Positions 8,301 to 17,215 of a DNA stretch of 51,423 nt are shown piece by piece (within the stretch, counting starts at the first letter, position 1; each line of letters opens with the position of its first letter). Made by a program: the position numbers and the translations under genes. The stretch is from assembly GCA_012960135.1 (NCBI GenBank), contig DUBW01000091.1:1-51423 (forward strand), read 5' to 3'. The notes below the pieces were generated by a model that was not told the origin of the DNA, ran no database searches, and saw only the letters and a program-made list of their open reading frames with translations. Source of the DNA: Methyloprofundus sp. Lineage in GTDB: Bacteria > Pseudomonadota > Gammaproteobacteria > Methylococcales > Methylomonadaceae.

Positions 8301-9294
8301 CATTGCGGTTTTATTACTGGTTTTAAGTGTTGTATTAGCCTGGGCATGGCAGGACTATCAGGCATTTATTACCCGGCCTATGGTGGCACAAGAGTCGGTT
8401 ATCATGGAGGTAGCAAAGGGGAGTTCTTTTCGCAGTATTATCCTGCAACTGGATAGTCAGACCGGTTTGCAACAAGCTGATATTGATAAGCTCTGGTTTG
8501 AAATCCTGGCGCGTCAGTTAGGCTTGATTTCGCAGCTAAAAGCGGGGGAATATCTACTGCCGGTGGGACAAACGCCAACTGAATTTCTGCTGTTACTGGG
8601 TAGTGGAATAACACGGCAACACAGTATTACCTTTCCCGAAGGCTGGACGTTTAAACAAATACGTCAGACGCTATCAGCTGATAAAAACCTTAAGCTGACA
8701 TTAGCCGGGATAAGCGATAGCGAAATTCTGCAAAAAATTGGCAGTCCCTATACTCACCCTGAGGGTCTGTTTTTCCCCGATACATATCGCTTTGAAAAAA
8801 GTACGACTGACGTGGCGATTTTACAACGAGCCTATCAAAAAATGCAGCAAGTACTTCTGCAGCAATGGCAAAACAAAGAGGATGGCTTGCCTATAAAAAT
8901 ATCTTATGAAGCCTTGATACTCGCTTCAATAGTCGAAAAGGAAACGGCAGTCCCCTCCGAACGACCGGCTATTGCAGGGGTGTTTACCCGTAGGCTTAAT
9001 AAAGGCATGCGCCTGCAAACTGATCCTACGGTTATTTATGGGATGGGGGAGAGTTATCAGGGTAATATACGTAAAAAAGATTTGCAGACTTTAACGCCTT
9101 ATAATACCTATAAAATTAATGGTCTGCCGCCAACGCCAATTGCTATGCCAGGTGTTGAGGCAATCAATGCGGTACTGCACCCAGCTAAAGGGAATAGTCT
9201 GTATTTTGTTGCTAATGGCGATGGTAGTCACAATTTTTCAGCAACGCTGTCAGAGCACAATCGGGCAGTGCAGGCCTATCTAAGGAAGCGTTAA
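8287..9294 (+). CDS. mltG: Endolytic murein transglycosylase MltG (YceG)
   Basis: MltG is an inner-membrane lytic transglycosylase that cuts nascent glycan strands and limits their length. The 335-residue protein has a single N-terminal membrane segment (about residues 3-20) and a YceG domain. It carries the catalytic Glu in the ASIVEKETAVPSERP motif (about residue 218), then VFTRRLNKGMRLQTDPTVIYG and YNTYKINGLPPTPI, all family signatures. It overlaps pabC and abuts tmk with no gap. Confidence 0.95.
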   Translation: MILRSIAVLLLVLSVVLAWAWQDYQAFITRPMVAQESVIMEVAKGSSFRSIILQLDSQTGLQQADIDKLWFEILARQLGLISQLKAGEYLLPVGQTPTEFLLLLGSGITRQHSITFPEGWTFKQIRQTLSADKNLKLTLAGISDSEILQKIGSPYTHPEGLFFPDTYRFEKSTTDVAILQRAYQKMQQVLLQQWQNKEDGLPIKISYEALILASIVEKETAVPSERPAIAGVFTRRLNKGMRLQTDPTVIYGMGESYQGNIRKKDLQTLTPYNTYKINGLPPTPIAMPGVEAINAVLHPAKGNSLYFVANGDGSHNFSATLSEHNRAVQAYLRKR

Positions 9295-9915
9295 ATGGCA
9301 GGACGATTTATTACTCTGGAAGGCGGTGAAGGCGTTGGAAAAACGACTAATATTGCCTATATCCAAGCGCTACTAGAAGAGCAAAATATTCCGCTCTTGC
9401 TAACTCGTGAGCCTGGGGGGACGACTCTTGCCGAGAATATACGCCAGTTATTACTGGATAAAGAGCAGGAGTCTATTGCAGAGCAGACAGAATTGTTGAT
9501 GATGTTTGCGGCGCGGGCACAGCATATCAAGCACGTCATAAAGCCGGCATTAGAACAGGGTACCTGGGTGCTGTGTGACCGCTTTACCGATGCGACTTAT
9601 GCCTATCAGGGCGGCGGCAGGAATATGGCGTTATCCAGCATTCAGTGGTTGGAAAATTTTGTTCAGGGTGATTTACGTCCTGATCTCACCTTATTACTGG
9701 ATGCACCTGTTCAACTAGGGATGCAGCGCGCGAAGCAACGTGGCAAACTGGACCGTTTTGAATCAGAAAAAATGGCATTTTTTGAGCAAGTCAGACAGAG
9801 CTATTTAAGTATTGCTGCACATCAGTCCGAGCGGGTGAAAATAATTGATGCCACACAGAACTTGTCTAGTGTTCAAGCCCAAATTAACCAGGCACTCAGG
9901 GCATTTACCCAATGA
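9295..9915 (+). CDS. tmk: Thymidylate kinase
   Basis: Tmk phosphorylates dTMP to dTDP. The 206-residue protein has the P-loop EGGEGVGKTTN (residues 8-18), the TREPGGT motif (about 37-43), and the DRFTDATYAYQGGGR segment (about 95-109) containing the DR(Y/F) motif and substrate-binding residues. The LID region lies around RAKQRGKLDRFE. The start directly follows the mltG stop, and the end overlaps holB by 4 bases. Confidence 0.96.
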   Translation: MAGRFITLEGGEGVGKTTNIAYIQALLEEQNIPLLLTREPGGTTLAENIRQLLLDKEQESIAEQTELLMMFAARAQHIKHVIKPALEQGTWVLCDRFTDATYAYQGGGRNMALSSIQWLENFVQGDLRPDLTLLLDAPVQLGMQRAKQRGKLDRFESEKMAFFEQVRQSYLSIAAHQSERVKIIDATQNLSSVQAQINQALRAFTQ

Positions 9916-10898
9916 GTGAACTAACCTACCCATGGCATACAAGCTATTGGCAGCATTTGATAGCCTATGTTGCACAGCAGCGTATTCCACAGGCATTATT
10001 GATTGAAAGTGTTGCGGGGTTAGGCAAACAGCAATTGGCGTTGCACTTTGCGCAGTATTTAACTTGTCTGGATAAACAAGAAAATTCTTATTGTGGGCAC
10101 TGTGTAAGTTGTAAATTATTTGTTGCAGGTACACATCCTGATTTTATCCAGATACAGCCTGCAGAGCCTGGTAAGGCGATTGGCGTGGATGTAATCAGGC
10201 AGTTGATGGTCAAGCTGGTCTTAAAGCCGCAATACAGTACCTACCGTGTGATTATTATCACACCGGCTGAGCAGATGAATATAAACTCTGCCAATGCCTT
10301 CCTTAAATGCCTGGAAGAGCCGCCAGAACGCACAGTTTTTTTGTTGTTAACAGAGTGCAGCCAGAGCTTGCCTGCAACCATTAGGAGCCGCTGTCAAAAA
10401 ATGTTAGTACAGCCTCCTGATCGTGACACTGCAGTACTCTGGTTGCAGGAACACGGCGTAGCCGATCGCCGAATAGCAATTGTGCTGTTACGATTAACGC
10501 AAGGTGCGCCAATTAAAGCATTGAACTATGCAGAGGAAAACATACTGGAGCAGCGTAGCGACTGTTTTGATGAATGGCAAAAAATTGTACTAGGCAAGGA
10601 GTGTCCGGTTCAGTTAGCAGAAAAGTGGCATAAACTCCCCGCTAAGCAGCTAATACAATGGCTTATTAGCTGGACAGAAGATATTATAAAATGTCACTTT
10701 CAAGTCGAAAATAGTCTGTTACTTAACGAGGATGTAGAAAAAAACTTGCGTACCTTGTCGAAACAACTAGTTCTACATAGATTATTTGATTTTTATGATC
10801 TATTATTAAAGGATACCTATAGAATAAACAGACAACTTAATAAGCAGTTATTATTTGAAGAACTGCTTATTTCATGGTCGCAAGCAACAATAAAATAA
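9912..10898 (+). CDS. holB: DNA polymerase III delta' subunit
   Basis: HolB is part of the clamp loader. The 328-residue protein has a degenerate P-loop (SVAGLGKQQLAL, about 35-46), typical of delta' which does not hydrolyse ATP, a Cys4 zinc module (TCLDKQ...YCGHCVSCK, about 51-69), NSANAFLKCLEEPP (about 121-134) and the SRC motif (RSRCQ, about 157). It overlaps tmk by 4 bases and precedes pilZ, the same order as in Pseudomonas. Confidence 0.94.
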   Translation: MSELTYPWHTSYWQHLIAYVAQQRIPQALLIESVAGLGKQQLALHFAQYLTCLDKQENSYCGHCVSCKLFVAGTHPDFIQIQPAEPGKAIGVDVIRQLMVKLVLKPQYSTYRVIIITPAEQMNINSANAFLKCLEEPPERTVFLLLTECSQSLPATIRSRCQKMLVQPPDRDTAVLWLQEHGVADRRIAIVLLRLTQGAPIKALNYAEENILEQRSDCFDEWQKIVLGKECPVQLAEKWHKLPAKQLIQWLISWTEDIIKCHFQVENSLLLNEDVEKNLRTLSKQLVLHRLFDFYDLLLKDTYRINRQLNKQLLFEELLISWSQATIK

Positions 10899-10899
10899 A

Positions 10900-11250
10900 A
10901 TGGCAGAATCATCCGTACGGCAAGGAATCCTTTCTCTGGCTATTAAAGAAAAACACGCTCTCTACACCGCCTATATGCCTTTTGTTGAAAATGGCGGCTT
11001 ATTTATTCCGACTAATCGTGAATATAAAATGGGGCAGGACGTCTTTATGTTGCTGAATTTAATGGAAGAGACTGAGCGCTTACCCATTGCAGGCAAAGTC
11101 ATCTGGATAACGCCCGCAGGTGCGCAAGGTTATAGAACTGCAGGGATTGGCGTGCAGTTTAGTGATCAGGACGACGGAATAGCGAGGAATAAGATTGAAA
11201 CTTACCTGGCTGGCTTATTAGAGTCTGATCGTTCTACGCATACGATGTAA
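10900..11250 (+). CDS. pilZ: PilZ-domain protein, type IV pilus assembly type
   Basis: The 116-residue protein is a single PilZ domain. The position directly after holB matches the original pilZ of Pseudomonas, which is needed for type IV pilus assembly and works with PilB and FimX. The usual c-di-GMP-binding RxxxR motif is not seen, as in that atypical PilZ group. The region IPTNREYKMGQDVFMLLNL and the GKVIWITPAGAQGYRTAGIGVQF segment support the family. Only one base separates it from holB, so it ends the operon. Membership of the pilus-assembly group is inferred from context. Confidence 0.88.
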   Translation: MAESSVRQGILSLAIKEKHALYTAYMPFVENGGLFIPTNREYKMGQDVFMLLNLMEETERLPIAGKVIWITPAGAQGYRTAGIGVQFSDQDDGIARNKIETYLAGLLESDRSTHTM

Positions 11251-11280
11251 ACTGCAATCACTACAGTGAGTGATTGCAGT
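11251..11280. terminator. Bidirectional terminator between pilZ and ssb
   Basis: ACTGCAATCACT-acagtg-AGTGATTGCAGT is a perfect 12-bp stem starting right after the pilZ stop. The convergent ssb gene ends 43 bases further on, so it can end both transcripts. Confidence 0.75.
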
Positions 11281-11322
11281 TTGAATATCAAATGCTGATA
11301 GTTAGCTTATTCTTTATAGTAT

Positions 11323-11745
11323 TCAAAATGGCACATCATCATAGCTATCACTCGCTGGAATACCTTGCTGCGAAGCTGTTGGTTGCTGAGGCTGATAAGT
11401 CTGCTGAGGTTGAGCAACACTTCCTTGTTCATTGCGCTTTCCTACTAAATCAATGATATTGGCATTTAATTCCAGGTTGGACTTGGTAGAGCCGTCATTA
11501 GCCTGGTATTCGCGCTGAGATAATTCACCAGAGACAAATACTTGTTGACCTTTTTTCAGATAATTCTGTAGCTGACCTTCGGCGCGTTTGCCCCATAGAG
11601 TGACTCGTACCCATATTGTTTGTTGTCTATCGCCAAAGCCTATATTATTGGCTACAGTGACATTCAATACTGTCTGGCCATTTGGGGTGGTTCTGACTTC
11701 GGCGTCTCTACCTACTGTTCCAGTGAAGCTAAAAACATTGCTCAT
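11323..11745 (-). CDS. ssb: Single-stranded DNA-binding protein
   Basis: SSB coats single-stranded DNA in replication and repair. The 140-residue protein begins with an OB fold (FTGTVGRDAEVRTTPNGQTV, then TIWVRVTLWGKRAE and YLKKGQQVFVSGELSQREY), then a Gln- and Pro-rich linker (about 108-128), and ends in the acidic tip DDVPF that recruits partner proteins. A good AAGGA site lies 8 bases before the ATG. At 140 residues it is shorter than E. coli SSB (about 178), with a reduced linker. Confidence 0.94.
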   Translation of the reverse strand: MSNVFSFTGTVGRDAEVRTTPNGQTVLNVTVANNIGFGDRQQTIWVRVTLWGKRAEGQLQNYLKKGQQVFVSGELSQREYQANDGSTKSNLELNANIIDLVGKRNEQGSVAQPQQTYQPQQPTASQQGIPASDSYDDVPF

Positions 11746-11777
11746 ACGAATATTCCTTGGTTATATTTAGCAAACAC

Positions 11778-11829
11778 GTAGGCTGGGTTAGATTAGCCAG
11801 CGAAGCGCAAATAACGTAACCCAGCCTAC
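11778..11829. repeat. REP-like palindrome with GTAGGCTGGGTTA ends
   Basis: A perfect 13-bp inverted repeat, GTAGGCTGGGTTA / TAACCCAGCCTAC, encloses a 26-base spacer containing GCGAAGCGC. It lies between the start of ssb and the end of thrC. A related element with GTAGGATGGGTTA ends lies at 25321-25436. Such elements are typical scattered palindromes of gammaproteobacterial chromosomes, probably moved by a REP-associated transposase elsewhere. Confidence 0.7.
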
Positions 11830-11851
11830 ATATTTTAGATTGATTGGTTTT

Positions 11852-12949
11852 TTATTGCATATTATCCAGAATCGCTTTTTTCACTGCATCTAGCGAAGCA
11901 TCAATCGATACTGGATGAGTTTCAGCGCACTGAGAAATAGCGGTTTCAGGGTCTTTTAAGCCATTACCAGTCAAGGTGCAGACGATAGTGCTGCCTTCTG
12001 GGATCTTACCTGAACCTATGTCGTTTAAAGCTCCAGCTAATGACGCTGCGGATGCGGGTTCACAGAAAATACCTTCGTAGTTGGCTAGCATTTTTTGTGC
12101 AGCCAGTATTTTTTCATCTACAAAACTATCAAACCAGCCGCCCGATTCTTTTTGCGCAGCCCAGGCAAAGTCCCAAGATTGTGGGTGGCCGATACGAATA
12201 GCCGTTGCCACTGTTTCAGGGTTATCAATCATTTTTCCGGCGATAAATGGGGCTGCACCAGCGGCTTGATAACCACACATAACGGGGCGATTTGCGCAGA
12301 CGGCTGCGATGCCGTTGGTTTCAGTTGCGTATTCGCTATAGCCTTTCCAGTAAGCAGTGATATTACCCGCGTTACCTACAGGTAGACAGTGGTAATCAGG
12401 GGCCTTACCTAAAGCATCAACAATTTCAAATGCAGCTGTTTTCTGACCGTCAATTCTGAACGGGTTAATGGAATTAACAATAGTGACAGGTGCATGGTTA
12501 GCGACTTCTTTCACCAGGCTCATGCCTTGGTCAAAGTTACCTCTAATTTGAATGATTTGCGCGCCATACATTAAAGTTTGTGCAAGTTTCCCCTGGGCAA
12601 TTTTACCTTCAGGAATTAATACGAAAGCCGTGATGCCAGCACGTACGGCATAAGCCGCAGCTGAAGCTGAGGTATTGCCTGTTGATGCACAAACGATGGC
12701 TTCGCTTCCGTCTTCAACAGCCTTGGTCACAGCCATAGTCATACCACGGTCTTTGAACGATCCAGTGGGATTCAGACCCTCATATTTAACGTAAATATCA
12801 ACATCTTTGCCAATTAGCTTAGGGATATTTTGCAATTGAATAAGCGGTGTATCGCCTTCGCCGATGCTGATGATTCGCGTAGTATCACTGACTGGGAGTC
12901 GGTCTCTGTAGCGTTCTATTAAACCTGTATAACGTGAAGCTGTTGCCAT
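11852..12949 (-). CDS. thrC: Threonine synthase
   Basis: ThrC converts O-phosphohomoserine to threonine with PLP. The 365-residue protein is of the shorter bacterial type. The PLP lysine lies in NPTGSFKDRGMTMAV (about residue 66), followed by VCASTGNTSASAAAYA, the Asn-containing phosphate loop, and the C-terminal TGNGLKDPE (about 330) that ends the PLP site. A TTAGGA ribosome-binding site precedes the ATG. It starts 4 bases after the hom stop, so hom-thrC form an operon. Confidence 0.95.
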   Translation of the reverse strand: MATASRYTGLIERYRDRLPVSDTTRIISIGEGDTPLIQLQNIPKLIGKDVDIYVKYEGLNPTGSFKDRGMTMAVTKAVEDGSEAIVCASTGNTSASAAAYAVRAGITAFVLIPEGKIAQGKLAQTLMYGAQIIQIRGNFDQGMSLVKEVANHAPVTIVNSINPFRIDGQKTAAFEIVDALGKAPDYHCLPVGNAGNITAYWKGYSEYATETNGIAAVCANRPVMCGYQAAGAAPFIAGKMIDNPETVATAIRIGHPQSWDFAWAAQKESGGWFDSFVDEKILAAQKMLANYEGIFCEPASAASLAGALNDIGSGKIPEGSTIVCTLTGNGLKDPETAISQCAETHPVSIDASLDAVKKAILDNMQ

Positions 12950-12953
12950 TTCT

Positions 12954-14264
12954 TTATCCTAATGTTTCAAGACGGATGCGTGTTACTTGTCCAGTAACAG
13001 AGGCTAAATTTTCGATAGCAGCAATGGCTGTATCCATTTCTTTTTCAATAGTTTTCTGTGTAAGCATAATAATTGGAAGTGTCGTTTCACCATGCTGAGA
13101 TTCTTTCTGTATCAAAGCTTCAATGCTGATATTTTGCTGAGCCAGGATATTGGTAATATCTGCCAGTGCGCCGGGTTTATCTTCGACTGTCAGGCGTAGA
13201 TAGTAGGCGGTTTCAATTGCTTCGCGCGGCAGGATAGGCAAATCAATAATCGCCTGTTCCTGAAAACCCAGATAAGGTACCCTGCTTTTTACGTCCAGCG
13301 TTAAGGCGCGAACGACATCAACGACATCGGCAACCACTGCTGAAGCTGTCGCTTCGGCACCTGCGCCCGCACCATAATAAAGTGTCGGACCTACTGCGTC
13401 AGCCTGTACTAAAACGGCATTCATTACACCATCGACATTGGCTATTAAGCGGCGCTCGGGGATCAGGGTAGGATGAACTCGAAGCTCTATACCTTTGGCT
13501 GTTTTACGCGCGATACCTAGGTGTTTGATGCGGTAGCCTAATTCACCTGCATATTCGACATCGGTACGGGTGATTTGAGTGATGCCTTCGGTATAGACAT
13601 TTTTAAATTGTAGGGGAATGCCAAAGGCGATAGAGGCTAGGATCGTTAGTTTATGACCGGCATCGATGCCTTCAACATCAAAAGTCGGGTCGGCTTCGGC
13701 ATAACCTAGTGCCTGAGCTTCTGCCAGTACATCGATAAAATTACGGCCTTTGTCGCGCATCTCGGTCAGAATGAAATTGCCTGTGCCATTGATAATGCCT
13801 GCTAGCCAGTTGATCTGGTTGCCACTAAGCCCCTCGCGTATCGCTTTAATAATGGGGATGCCACCGGCAACAGCAGCTTCAAACGCGACCATAACATTGG
13901 CTTTACTGGCAGCGGCAAAAATTTCGTTACCATGTAAGGCAATCAGTGCTTTATTAGCGGTGACTATATGTTTGCCATTGGCTATCGCCTGTAAAACGAG
14001 CTCTTTAGCCAGGCTGGTTCCACCGATTAATTCCAGGACAATTTCAATCTCTGGATCATTAATTATTTCGTATGGGTCGGTGCTTAGTGTTATCTCTTGT
14101 GTATCACACAGGCGTTTGCGCGTTAGGTCTCTTGCGCTAGCGTGAGTAATTATAATTTCTCTTCCAGCACGACGTGAGATTTCTAGTGCATTGCGTTTTA
14201 AAACGTTTACTGTACCGCCACCGACAGTACCTAAACCTAAAACACCAACTTTTACTGGCTTCAA
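12954..14264 (-). CDS. hom: Homoserine dehydrogenase
   Basis: Hom reduces aspartate semialdehyde to homoserine, feeding thrC. It has an N-terminal Rossmann fold (VGVLGLGTVGGGTVNVL), a catalytic domain with the TANKALIALHG segment, GIINGTGNFILTEM, EAQALGYAEADPTFDVEGIDAGHKL (catalytic Asp and Lys in this region), and a C-terminal ACT domain (about residues 345-420) that may bind threonine as feedback inhibitor. An ATG lies 18 bases further upstream at 14282, but the AGGAG site falls inside those codons. It is well placed only for the TTG at 14264, which gives the usual MKPVKVG start. The protein is then about 436 residues. Confidence 0.93.
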   Translation of the reverse strand: MKPVKVGVLGLGTVGGGTVNVLKRNALEISRRAGREIIITHASARDLTRKRLCDTQEITLSTDPYEIINDPEIEIVLELIGGTSLAKELVLQAIANGKHIVTANKALIALHGNEIFAAASKANVMVAFEAAVAGGIPIIKAIREGLSGNQINWLAGIINGTGNFILTEMRDKGRNFIDVLAEAQALGYAEADPTFDVEGIDAGHKLTILASIAFGIPLQFKNVYTEGITQITRTDVEYAGELGYRIKHLGIARKTAKGIELRVHPTLIPERRLIANVDGVMNAVLVQADAVGPTLYYGAGAGAEATASAVVADVVDVVRALTLDVKSRVPYLGFQEQAIIDLPILPREAIETAYYLRLTVEDKPGALADITNILAQQNISIEALIQKESQHGETTLPIIMLTQKTIEKEMDTAIAAIENLASVTGQVTRIRLETLG

Positions 14265-14282
14265 ATCAAAACTCCTAAGCAT

Positions 14283-14381
14283 ATTTAGATATCGCTGCTA
14301 CGCTGAGCGATAAAGCATTTACGACGAAAGACACGAAATGGATTCAACAGAAGGTTTCGTGTAATTCGAGTATTTCGTGGT
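14283..14381 (-). repeat. Spacer with degenerate repeats of the CACGAAA type between alaC and hom
   Basis: The 99-base spacer carries several imperfect copies of a short word related to GACACGAAA / TTTCGTGT, partly in inverted orientation. No gene is visible. The stem ACACGAAA / TTTCGTGT could form a hairpin in the transcript between alaC and hom. Confidence 0.4.
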
Positions 14382-15569
14382 TTATTTAATCAAACCATCT
14401 TTTTTAAACATGGCACGAATGCCCCTTATAGCCTGACGAGTACGATGTTCATTTTCAATTAAACTAAAACGTACATGATCATCACCAAACTGACCAAAAC
14501 CAATGCCTGGCGATACTGCAACTTTGGCATCGGTAATCATTTTTTTACAAAATTCAATCGAGCCCATTTCTTTGTATTGTTCAGGAATAGGTGCCCAGAC
14601 AAACATAGTTGCTTTGGGTTTTTCTACCGTCCAGCCAATTGAATTCAATCCATCACACAACACATCGCGACGCTCTTTATACATGGCACAAATTTCTGCC
14701 ACACAATCTTGCGGTCCTTCCAGAGCGGTGATCGCAGCAATCTGAATTGGCGTGAACATGCCGTAATCGAGATAGGACTTAATCCTTGCGAGCGCAGCAA
14801 CTAATTCTTTATTACCACACATAAAACCGACTCGCCAACCGGGCATATTGTAGCTTTTGGATAATGAAAAGAACTCCACAGCCACTTCTTCAGCACCAGG
14901 GACTTGTAGTATCGAGGGTGCTTTATAGCCATCGAAGACGATATCAGCATAAGCAATATCATGTACTACCCATATTTTATGCTCTCTTGCGACGGCGATG
15001 ATTTTTTCAAAGAAATCCAGTTCTACACATTGAGTCGTCGGGTTGCCTGGGAAATTAAGGATTAACATTTTAGGTTTAGGCCAGGATTCGGCGATTGCCT
15101 TATGCAATTCTTCGACAAAATCAACGCCAGGCACCATTTTAACGTGTCTTAAATCAGCGCCTGCGATAACAATGCCATAGGGATGAATAGGGTAGGCGGG
15201 GTTGGGAACCATGACAGTATCCCCGGGTCCTAATGTTGCCAATGCCAGGTGTGCCAGGCCTTCTTTTGAACCTATGGTTACAATCGCTTGCGTTTCGGGA
15301 TCCAGGTCGACATCAAAACGGTTCTTATACCAGTTGCAGATAGCGCGTCTAAGCCGTGGTATGCCACGGGAAACGGAATAGCGGTGGGTGTCACTGCGTT
15401 TAGTAGCTTCCACCATTTTATCGACGATATGTTTGGGTGTGGGCTGGTCAGGATTGCCCATGCCAAAGTCGATTATATCTTCGCCCTGTGCTCGTGCTTT
15501 TGCTTTTAAATCGTTAACTATATTAAAGACATAAGGCGGTAGGCGACTGATACGGTGAAATTCTTCCAT
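14382..15569 (-). CDS. alaC: AlaC-type PLP aminotransferase (alanine/2-aminobutyrate group)
   Basis: The 395-residue class I aminotransferase matches the AlaC group that makes alanine from pyruvate. It carries [12 protein letters not shown] (about 37-48), NFPGNPTTQ with the substrate Asn (about 171-179), the PLP Lys in [17 protein letters not shown] (about 237) and [10 protein letters not shown] near the C-terminus, holding the carboxylate-binding Arg. The gene lies about 100 bases upstream of hom, and the same pair occurs in many beta- and gammaproteobacteria. A role in methionine or threonine-linked amino-acid metabolism is also possible. Confidence 0.85.
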   Translation of the reverse strand: MEEFHRISRLPPYVFNIVNDLKAKARAQGEDIIDFGMGNPDQPTPKHIVDKMVEATKRSDTHRYSVSRGIPRLRRAICNWYKNRFDVDLDPETQAIVTIGSKEGLAHLALATLGPGDTVMVPNPAYPIHPYGIVIAGADLRHVKMVPGVDFVEELHKAIAESWPKPKMLILNFPGNPTTQCVELDFFEKIIAVAREHKIWVVHDIAYADIVFDGYKAPSILQVPGAEEVAVEFFSLSKSYNMPGWRVGFMCGNKELVAALARIKSYLDYGMFTPIQIAAITALEGPQDCVAEICAMYKERRDVLCDGLNSIGWTVEKPKATMFVWAPIPEQYKEMGSIEFCKKMITDAKVAVSPGIGFGQFGDDHVRFSLIENEHRTRQAIRGIRAMFKKDGLIK

Positions 15570-15728
15570 TGGAGGCTCTTAAAACGGCTATATTATATTA
15601 GTGAAAATGGCGTATGATTTAACTCAACCCGTTAAGGTACTGTTGTTAACAAGATATGTCAAATTGTGAAAGCAACTTAATTGCTAGAGGCGTAGCTTAA
15701 ACCTTGATTTTTGAGCAGGAGATACCTT

Positions 15729-15787
15729 GTAGAGCGGATTTTAGTCGGCAATGCTTGTTGAGCATAGCCGACTAAAGTCCGCTCTAC
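15729..15787. repeat. Long palindrome with GTAGAGCGGA ends, possible terminator of phoH
   Basis: The arms GTAGAGCGGATTTTAGTCGGC and GCCGACTAAAGTCCGCTCTAC pair over 21 positions with a single mismatch around a 17-base loop that itself has a short stem (ATGC/GCAT). It lies 18 bases beyond the phoH stop. The ends are different from the palindromes at 11778 and 25321, so it is a second family. It may act as transcription terminator or as an mRNA-protecting REP element. Confidence 0.65.
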
Positions 15788-15804
15788 CTTAGGTTATTAT
15801 GATG

Positions 15805-17214
15805 CTACAAAACCTCTGATGCATGATCAGCCAGGCGAGAGCGTTCGCCACGCTTTAGGGTAATATGAGCGCCATGTTGCCAGGATTTGAACTTGTCTAC
15901 TACATAAGTCAAGCCTGAGCTGGTGGCTGTTAAATAGGGGGTATCAATTTGTGATAAATTACCGATACAGATAATTTTGGTGCCTGGCCCGGCACGGGTA
16001 ATCAGCGTTTTCATCTGTTTAGGTGTCAGGTTTTGTGCTTCATCTATTATCAGATAGCGATTCAGAAAGGTGCGACCGCGCATAAAGTTCAGTGAGCGGA
16101 TTTTAATTTTGTTCATCAGAATGTTTTTGGTGACATCTTTTTCCCAATTAGTGTCTTCTTCCTGTTTGCCCAGCAATTCCAGATTGTCTATTAGCGCGCC
16201 CATCCAGGGAGCCATTTTTTCTTCTTCGGTACCGGGCAGGAAGCCGATATCCTCACCGACAGGGACTGTTTCCCGGGTCATCACGATTTCGTGATAAAGG
16301 TTGTCATCCATGGTTTGTGTTAGTCCGGCGGCTAAAGCCAGTAAAGTCTTGCCTGTGCCAGCGGTACCTAATAAGGTGACAAAGTCAATTTCAGGATCCA
16401 TTAACACATTAAAGGCAAAGTTCTGTTCTCTATTTTTGGCAAAAACACCCCAGGCAGAATGATGTCCCTGTCTATAGTTGACCGCGATCTCCAATGTTGC
16501 TGTGTCATTTTCGACGGTGCGCACGATGGCTTCAAAATCAGAATTTTTTTCTATATACAGATACTGGTTAGGGTACCAGTCAGTTACCAGAGGGCCTTCA
16601 AGTTTGTAATAAGTACGCCCTTCTTTTATCCAGGATTGCATTTTATTGCCATGCGTTTCCCAGAAGTCACCGGGTAGGGCAGTTACACCACTATAAAGTA
16701 AATCAATATCATCCAGAGTTTGATCTGTGTGGTAATCTTCCGCCTTTAATTCTAGGGCTGCGGCCTTGATGCGCATATTAATGTCTTTAGACACTAATAT
16801 GACATGGGTGTCAGGAAATTGTTTTTCTAAAGTTAGTACGATACTCAAAATCGAGTTATCTGCCAGGTTGCCGGGCATAGAATCAGGCAGAGCTGCGGTC
16901 ATTTGCTGGGTCTGAAAAAACAAACGGCCATCCAGGGCGTTTTCATTTTGCCCTGAGCTGTGTAGTTGCGAGAGAGGCAGCCCGTCTTTAATGTCATCCT
17001 GACTTCTGCCTTTTAATAGATCATCAATAAAGCGACTGACCTGACGTACGTTTCGCGCAACTTCGGTTCTTCCTCTTTTACCATGGTCTAGTTCTTCCAG
17101 GACAACCATGGGTATAAAAATATTATGTTCCTGAAAATGAAATAAGGCAACTGGATCATGCATCAAGACATTTGTGTCCAGAACAAATAATTTCTTTTGT
17201 GCACTAATATTCAT
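15805..17214 (-). CDS. PhoH family protein with N-terminal PIN domain
   Basis: The 469-residue protein joins an N-terminal PIN nuclease-like domain (about 8-150; FVLDTNVLMHDP and VVLEELDHGKRG carry the acidic residues) to a C-terminal PhoH ATPase domain. The latter has the Walker A motif LLGTAGTGKTLLALAAG (about 276-292) and Walker B YLIIDEAQNLTP (about 388-399). PIN-PhoH (PhoH2-type) proteins are thought to act as RNA helicase-ribonucleases. The ATG follows the peroxiredoxin stop after one base, so the two are co-transcribed. Confidence 0.9.
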   Translation of the reverse strand: MNISAQKKLFVLDTNVLMHDPVALFHFQEHNIFIPMVVLEELDHGKRGRTEVARNVRQVSRFIDDLLKGRSQDDIKDGLPLSQLHSSGQNENALDGRLFFQTQQMTAALPDSMPGNLADNSILSIVLTLEKQFPDTHVILVSKDINMRIKAAALELKAEDYHTDQTLDDIDLLYSGVTALPGDFWETHGNKMQSWIKEGRTYYKLEGPLVTDWYPNQYLYIEKNSDFEAIVRTVENDTATLEIAVNYRQGHHSAWGVFAKNREQNFAFNVLMDPEIDFVTLLGTAGTGKTLLALAAGLTQTMDDNLYHEIVMTRETVPVGEDIGFLPGTEEEKMAPWMGALIDNLELLGKQEEDTNWEKDVTKNILMNKIKIRSLNFMRGRTFLNRYLIIDEAQNLTPKQMKTLITRAGPGTKIICIGNLSQIDTPYLTATSSGLTYVVDKFKSWQHGAHITLKRGERSRLADHASEVL

Positions 17215-17215
17215 A

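Noticed and set aside
11778-11829. Possible CRISPR-like repeat
   Set aside because: It is a single palindrome, not an array with regularly spaced direct repeats and spacers; no cas gene is in the window.
12081-12385. Open frames on the plus strand in thrC
   Set aside because: They are antisense to conserved threonine synthase codons.
13750-14145. 131-codon open frame on the plus strand inside hom
   Set aside because: It runs antisense through strongly conserved hom sequence and its translation resembles no protein; it is a by-product of hom codon use.
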